A DNA stretch of 16,995 nucleotides from an uncultured Lachnospiraceae bacterium. GTDB taxonomy: Bacteria > Bacillota > Clostridia > Lachnospirales > Lachnospiraceae. The stretch spans positions 1-16,995 of the forward strand of contig CAOKHR010000019.1 of NCBI GenBank assembly GCA_948468325.1, read 5' to 3'. The position numbers and the translations under genes are program-made. Under the pieces are notes generated by a model that searched no databases, was not told where the DNA came from, and saw only the letters and a program-made list of their open reading frames with translations. The stretch's first letter is position 1. Every line of letters starts with the position of its first letter. Shown one piece after another: positions 15,037-16,995 of this stretch.

Positions 15037-15288
15037 GGTTATTTCAGGTATTTTTTGAAGGATTTTGCGGATACTGTATTTAGACGTAACAGTTTGGCCC
15101 AGAACTTTGCACTGGCTGCAAAGTCCGTAAGAACGCGTATATTATGTCGGGTGGGAATCCGCCCCTTTGGCGCAGCCAAACTTAAATAGAGTCCGGAGAG
15201 TAACAAAAGAAAAAGAAGCGAATACAATATATGTAGCAGGAGTTAAATGTTACCAAAGTATTACACTTGTTACATATATAGAAAAATC
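15009..15288. other. Gene-free structured region between ABC exporter and murA
   Basis: No supportable gene lies here. It holds four hairpins: ACTGT/ACAGT (15073-15093), ACTTTGCA/TGCAAAGT (15104-15124), GGGTGG/CCGCCC (15149-15164) and TTTGGC/GCCAAA (15166-15180). None is followed by a T run, so none is a clear intrinsic terminator for the exporter operon. The remainder, about 15181-15288, is AT-rich and featureless up to the murA promoter. Weak open frames on both strands cross the region (minus 15039-15227, plus 14911-15189) but lack ribosome sites and family resemblance. Confidence 0.6.
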
Positions 15289-15318
15289 TTGACAAAAGAA
15301 AGAACTGGTTATTATAAT
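15289..15318 (+). promoter_or_regulatory. Predicted promoter of murA
   Basis: Perfect TTGACA (15289-15294) and perfect TATAAT (15313-15318) with an 18-base spacer, about 60 bases before the murA ATG. This is the best-matching housekeeping promoter in the window. Confidence 0.88.
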
Positions 15319-15380
15319 TAGTGTTTGTATTTAAAGATAACGGTTTGACGGATATAGCTTGTTTGATATAGAGGTGCGAT

Positions 15381-16673
15381 ATGGAACAGTATATTATAAA
15401 AGGCGGGAATCCGCTGGTTGGCGAAGTGGAAATCGGAGGGGCAAAGAATGCGGCTCTTGCCATACTGGCGACTTCGATTATGACAGATGAGACTGTGACA
15501 ATAGAGAATCTTCCTGATGTGCGGGACATCAATGTAATGCTGGGCGCGATTGAGGGAATCGGAGGAAAAGTTGAGAGAGTCGATGTTCATACAGTCAGAA
15601 TCAACGGTTCTATGATTCAGAATTTAAGTGTGGATTATGAATATATTAAGAAAATCAGGGCTTCCTATTATCTGCTTGGAGCGCTGCTTGGAAAATATAA
15701 AAAGGCTGAAGTCGCACTGCCGGGAGGCTGCGATATTGGAAGCAGGCCGATTGATCTGCATTTAAAAGGATTTCGGGCCCTGGGTGCAAAAGTTGATATT
15801 CGGCATGGACTGATCTCGGCGGATGCAGAGGAATTAACAGGAACTCATATTTATCTGGATAAGGTTTCCGTCGGAGCTACCATTAATATTATGATGGCCG
15901 CAGCTATGGCAAAGGGCAAGACGACAATTGAAAATGCCGCCAAAGAACCTCATGTCGTAGACGTTGCGAACTGTTTAAACAGTATGGGAGCGAACATCCG
16001 CGGCGCGGGCACGGATGTAATCCGCATATCGGGTGTAGAGCGTCTGCATAAGACGGAGTATTCCATTATACCGGACCAGATTGAAGCAGGGACGTTTATG
16101 TTTGCGGCAGCGGCGACCAGGGGAGATGTTACCGTTAAGAATGTAATCCCCAAACATTTGGAGGCAATATCAGCCAAATTGCTTGAGATTGGCTGCGAAA
16201 TAGAAGAACTGGATGATGCAGTCCGCGTTGTGGCTTCCAAACAGCTTCACCATACACAGGTGACAACACTTCCGTATCCGGGATTTCCCACGGATATGCA
16301 GCCGCAGATGTCTGTAGTGCTTGGAATTGCAGACGGAACAAGTACAGTTACTGAAAGCATATTTGAAAATCGTTTTAAATACGTAGATGAACTCGCCCGT
16401 ATGGGAGCTTCGATTAAAGTTGAGAGCAATATCGCGATTGTTACCGGAACGGAGAAATATACGGGAGCAAGAGTCAGTGCACCCGATCTTCGGGCAGGAG
16501 CCGCACTTGTAATCGCGGGGCTTGCCGCAGAGGGGATCACGATTGTAGATGATATTTATTATATTGAGCGTGGATATGAAAATTTTGACGGCAAGCTTAT
16601 GCAGCTTGGCGCACAGATAGAGAAAGCATCTACGGAAAAAGAAATTGTAAAATTTAAACTGAAAGTTTCATAA
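15381..16673 (+). CDS. murA: UDP-N-acetylglucosamine 1-carboxyvinyltransferase
   Basis: A 430-residue MurA. It transfers enolpyruvate from phosphoenolpyruvate to UDP-GlcNAc in the cytoplasm, the first committed step of peptidoglycan synthesis. The N-terminus MEQYIIKGGNPLVGEVEIGG with AKNAAL (containing the conserved Lys-Asn) and the loop LPGGCDIGSRPIDLH with Cys117, the fosfomycin-sensitive catalytic position, are clear. The end shows DLRAGAALVIAGLAAEG, typical of the family's inside-out alpha/beta barrel. Full length. Clostridia often carry two MurA paralogues; which one this is cannot be told from the window. GAGGTG precedes ATG 15381. It has its own strong promoter and terminator and so is monocistronic. 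Confidence 0.97.
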   Translation: MEQYIIKGGNPLVGEVEIGGAKNAALAILATSIMTDETVTIENLPDVRDINVMLGAIEGIGGKVERVDVHTVRINGSMIQNLSVDYEYIKKIRASYYLLGALLGKYKKAEVALPGGCDIGSRPIDLHLKGFRALGAKVDIRHGLISADAEELTGTHIYLDKVSVGATINIMMAAAMAKGKTTIENAAKEPHVVDVANCLNSMGANIRGAGTDVIRISGVERLHKTEYSIIPDQIEAGTFMFAAAATRGDVTVKNVIPKHLEAISAKLLEIGCEIEELDDAVRVVASKQLHHTQVTTLPYPGFPTDMQPQMSVVLGIADGTSTVTESIFENRFKYVDELARMGASIKVESNIAIVTGTEKYTGARVSAPDLRAGAALVIAGLAAEGITIVDDIYYIERGYENFDGKLMQLGAQIEKASTEKEIVKFKLKVS

Positions 16674-16685
16674 AGTGCAGTAAAA

Positions 16686-16728
16686 GTGTCTGTCCCATGA
16701 TAATCTGACATGAGACGGGCGCTTTTTT
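16686..16728 (+). terminator. Rho-independent terminator of murA
   Basis: Arms 16686-16699 and 16709-16722 pair along 14 positions, with several G-U pairs, around a 9-base loop, followed by TTTTTT (16723-16728). It starts 12 bases after the murA stop. Confidence 0.87.
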
Positions 16729-16841
16729 CAATGTCCTTGAATAGCGGGCAGTGAACCGATATGGCGGTTTGAATTGTACGTTTTTGCAATTTTTCCCTGC
16801 TTTTTAGCTGGAATTACGGAAGAAATGGAAAATAAAATTTC

Positions 16842-16870
16842 TTGACGGATTGCGCTATAAAGAGTAAAAT
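16842..16870 (+). promoter_or_regulatory. Predicted promoter of a gene beyond the window
   Basis: TTGACG (16842-16847), a 17-base spacer and TAAAAT (16865-16870), each one mismatch from consensus. No start codon with a convincing ribosome site for a long frame follows within the window. Confidence 0.72.
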
Positions 16871-16885
16871 ATCTCTACAGAGATA
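16870..16885. promoter_or_regulatory. Operator-like dyad over the -10/start region
   Basis: TATCTCT and AGAGATA are perfect 7-base inverted arms around AC, beginning on the last base of the predicted -10 and covering the expected start site. The position is typical of a repressor operator. The cognate regulator cannot be named from the sequence. Confidence 0.55.
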
Positions 16886-16919
16886 ATAAATCTGTTTTTT
16901 AAACGGAGTGTCTCAAAAA

Positions 16920-16995
16920 GTGTACCTGAAGGGTATTCCGATATGACAAACTCCTGCGGAGTTGTCGCAAAAGGTATTCTTTTCTGACATTGGTA
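16920..16995. repeat. Copy B of the dispersed repeat (continues past the window edge)
   Basis: 16920-16974 aligns without gaps to copy A (14982-15036), about 37 of 55 identical. It contains a hairpin, GACAAACTCC and GGAGTTGTC around TGC (16945-16966, one bulged A). The right boundary is outside the window. Confidence 0.62.

Larger units (their letters stand above)
16729..16995. other. Gene-free right edge of the window
   Basis: No supportable gene lies between the murA terminator and the window end. From 16729 to about 16841 nothing is recognisable. After that come a promoter, an operator-like dyad and the second copy of the dispersed repeat. The gene served by the promoter presumably lies beyond the window. 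Confidence 0.7.

Noticed and set aside
14911..15189. Plus-strand 92-residue frame spanning the end of the ABC gene and the repeat region
   Set aside because: It starts inside the ABC gene in another frame with no ribosome site.
15039..15227. Minus-strand 62-residue frame with a hydrophobic start (MYSLLFLLLL)
   Set aside because: No convincing ribosome site; it runs across the hairpin chain of the repeat region. The body has the look of peptides annotated from intergenic repeats, but I cannot verify that, so I treat it as noncoding.
1..16995. CRISPR arrays, tRNA, rRNA, transposases, prophage genes, toxin-antitoxin or defence genes
   Set aside because: I looked on both strands and saw no regular repeat-spacer pattern, cloverleaf or recognisable mobile or defence protein.

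Overview
The window looks like chromosomal DNA from a low-to-mid GC Firmicute, most likely a Lachnospiraceae-type Clostridium relative. The basis is the murC/dnaD/dnaC trio, the paired glgC-glgD genes, spoVG, the pth-mfd-foldase lipoprotein order, strong AGGAGG-type ribosome binding sites and TTGACA/TATAAT promoters. Coding density is high and there is no sign of phage, IS element, CRISPR, tRNA or rRNA. This taxonomic call is an inference from gene content, not a database match.

Left arm (1-3070, minus strand). murC (cell-wall precursor ligase) ends in an intrinsic terminator. It is followed by dnaD and a dnaC/dnaI-type helicase loader cut by the window edge; these two share their own promoter. 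The 250-bp gap between murC and dnaD holds two identical tandem pairs of perfect DnaA boxes 120 bp apart. One box is built into the stem of the murC terminator. This is the most interesting regulatory signal in the window.

Middle (3204-11502, plus strand). A divergent promoter drives glgC-glgD (ADP-glucose synthesis for glycogen), probably continuing into spoVG, which ends in a strong terminator. A new promoter serves pth and mfd (peptidyl-tRNA hydrolase and transcription-repair coupling factor). A third promoter drives a secreted foldase-like lipoprotein with a degenerate parvulin domain, closed by another strong terminator.

Right arm (11521-16673, plus strand). Two translationally coupled ABC exporter half-transporters form a heterodimer with one canonical and one degenerate ATP site. 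A 372-bp gene-free stretch follows, with a chain of hairpins and a repeat whose start is shared with the window's last 76 bases. murA (first committed step of peptidoglycan synthesis) follows with its own near-consensus promoter and a terminator. The final 320 bases hold a promoter with an operator-like dyad over its -10/start region, leading into the second repeat copy.

Most of the content is housekeeping. The points worth a second look are the DnaA-box array with its terminator overlap, the structured dispersed repeat that also supplies the end of an ABC transporter gene, and the divided roles visible in the GlgC/GlgD and ABC pairs.
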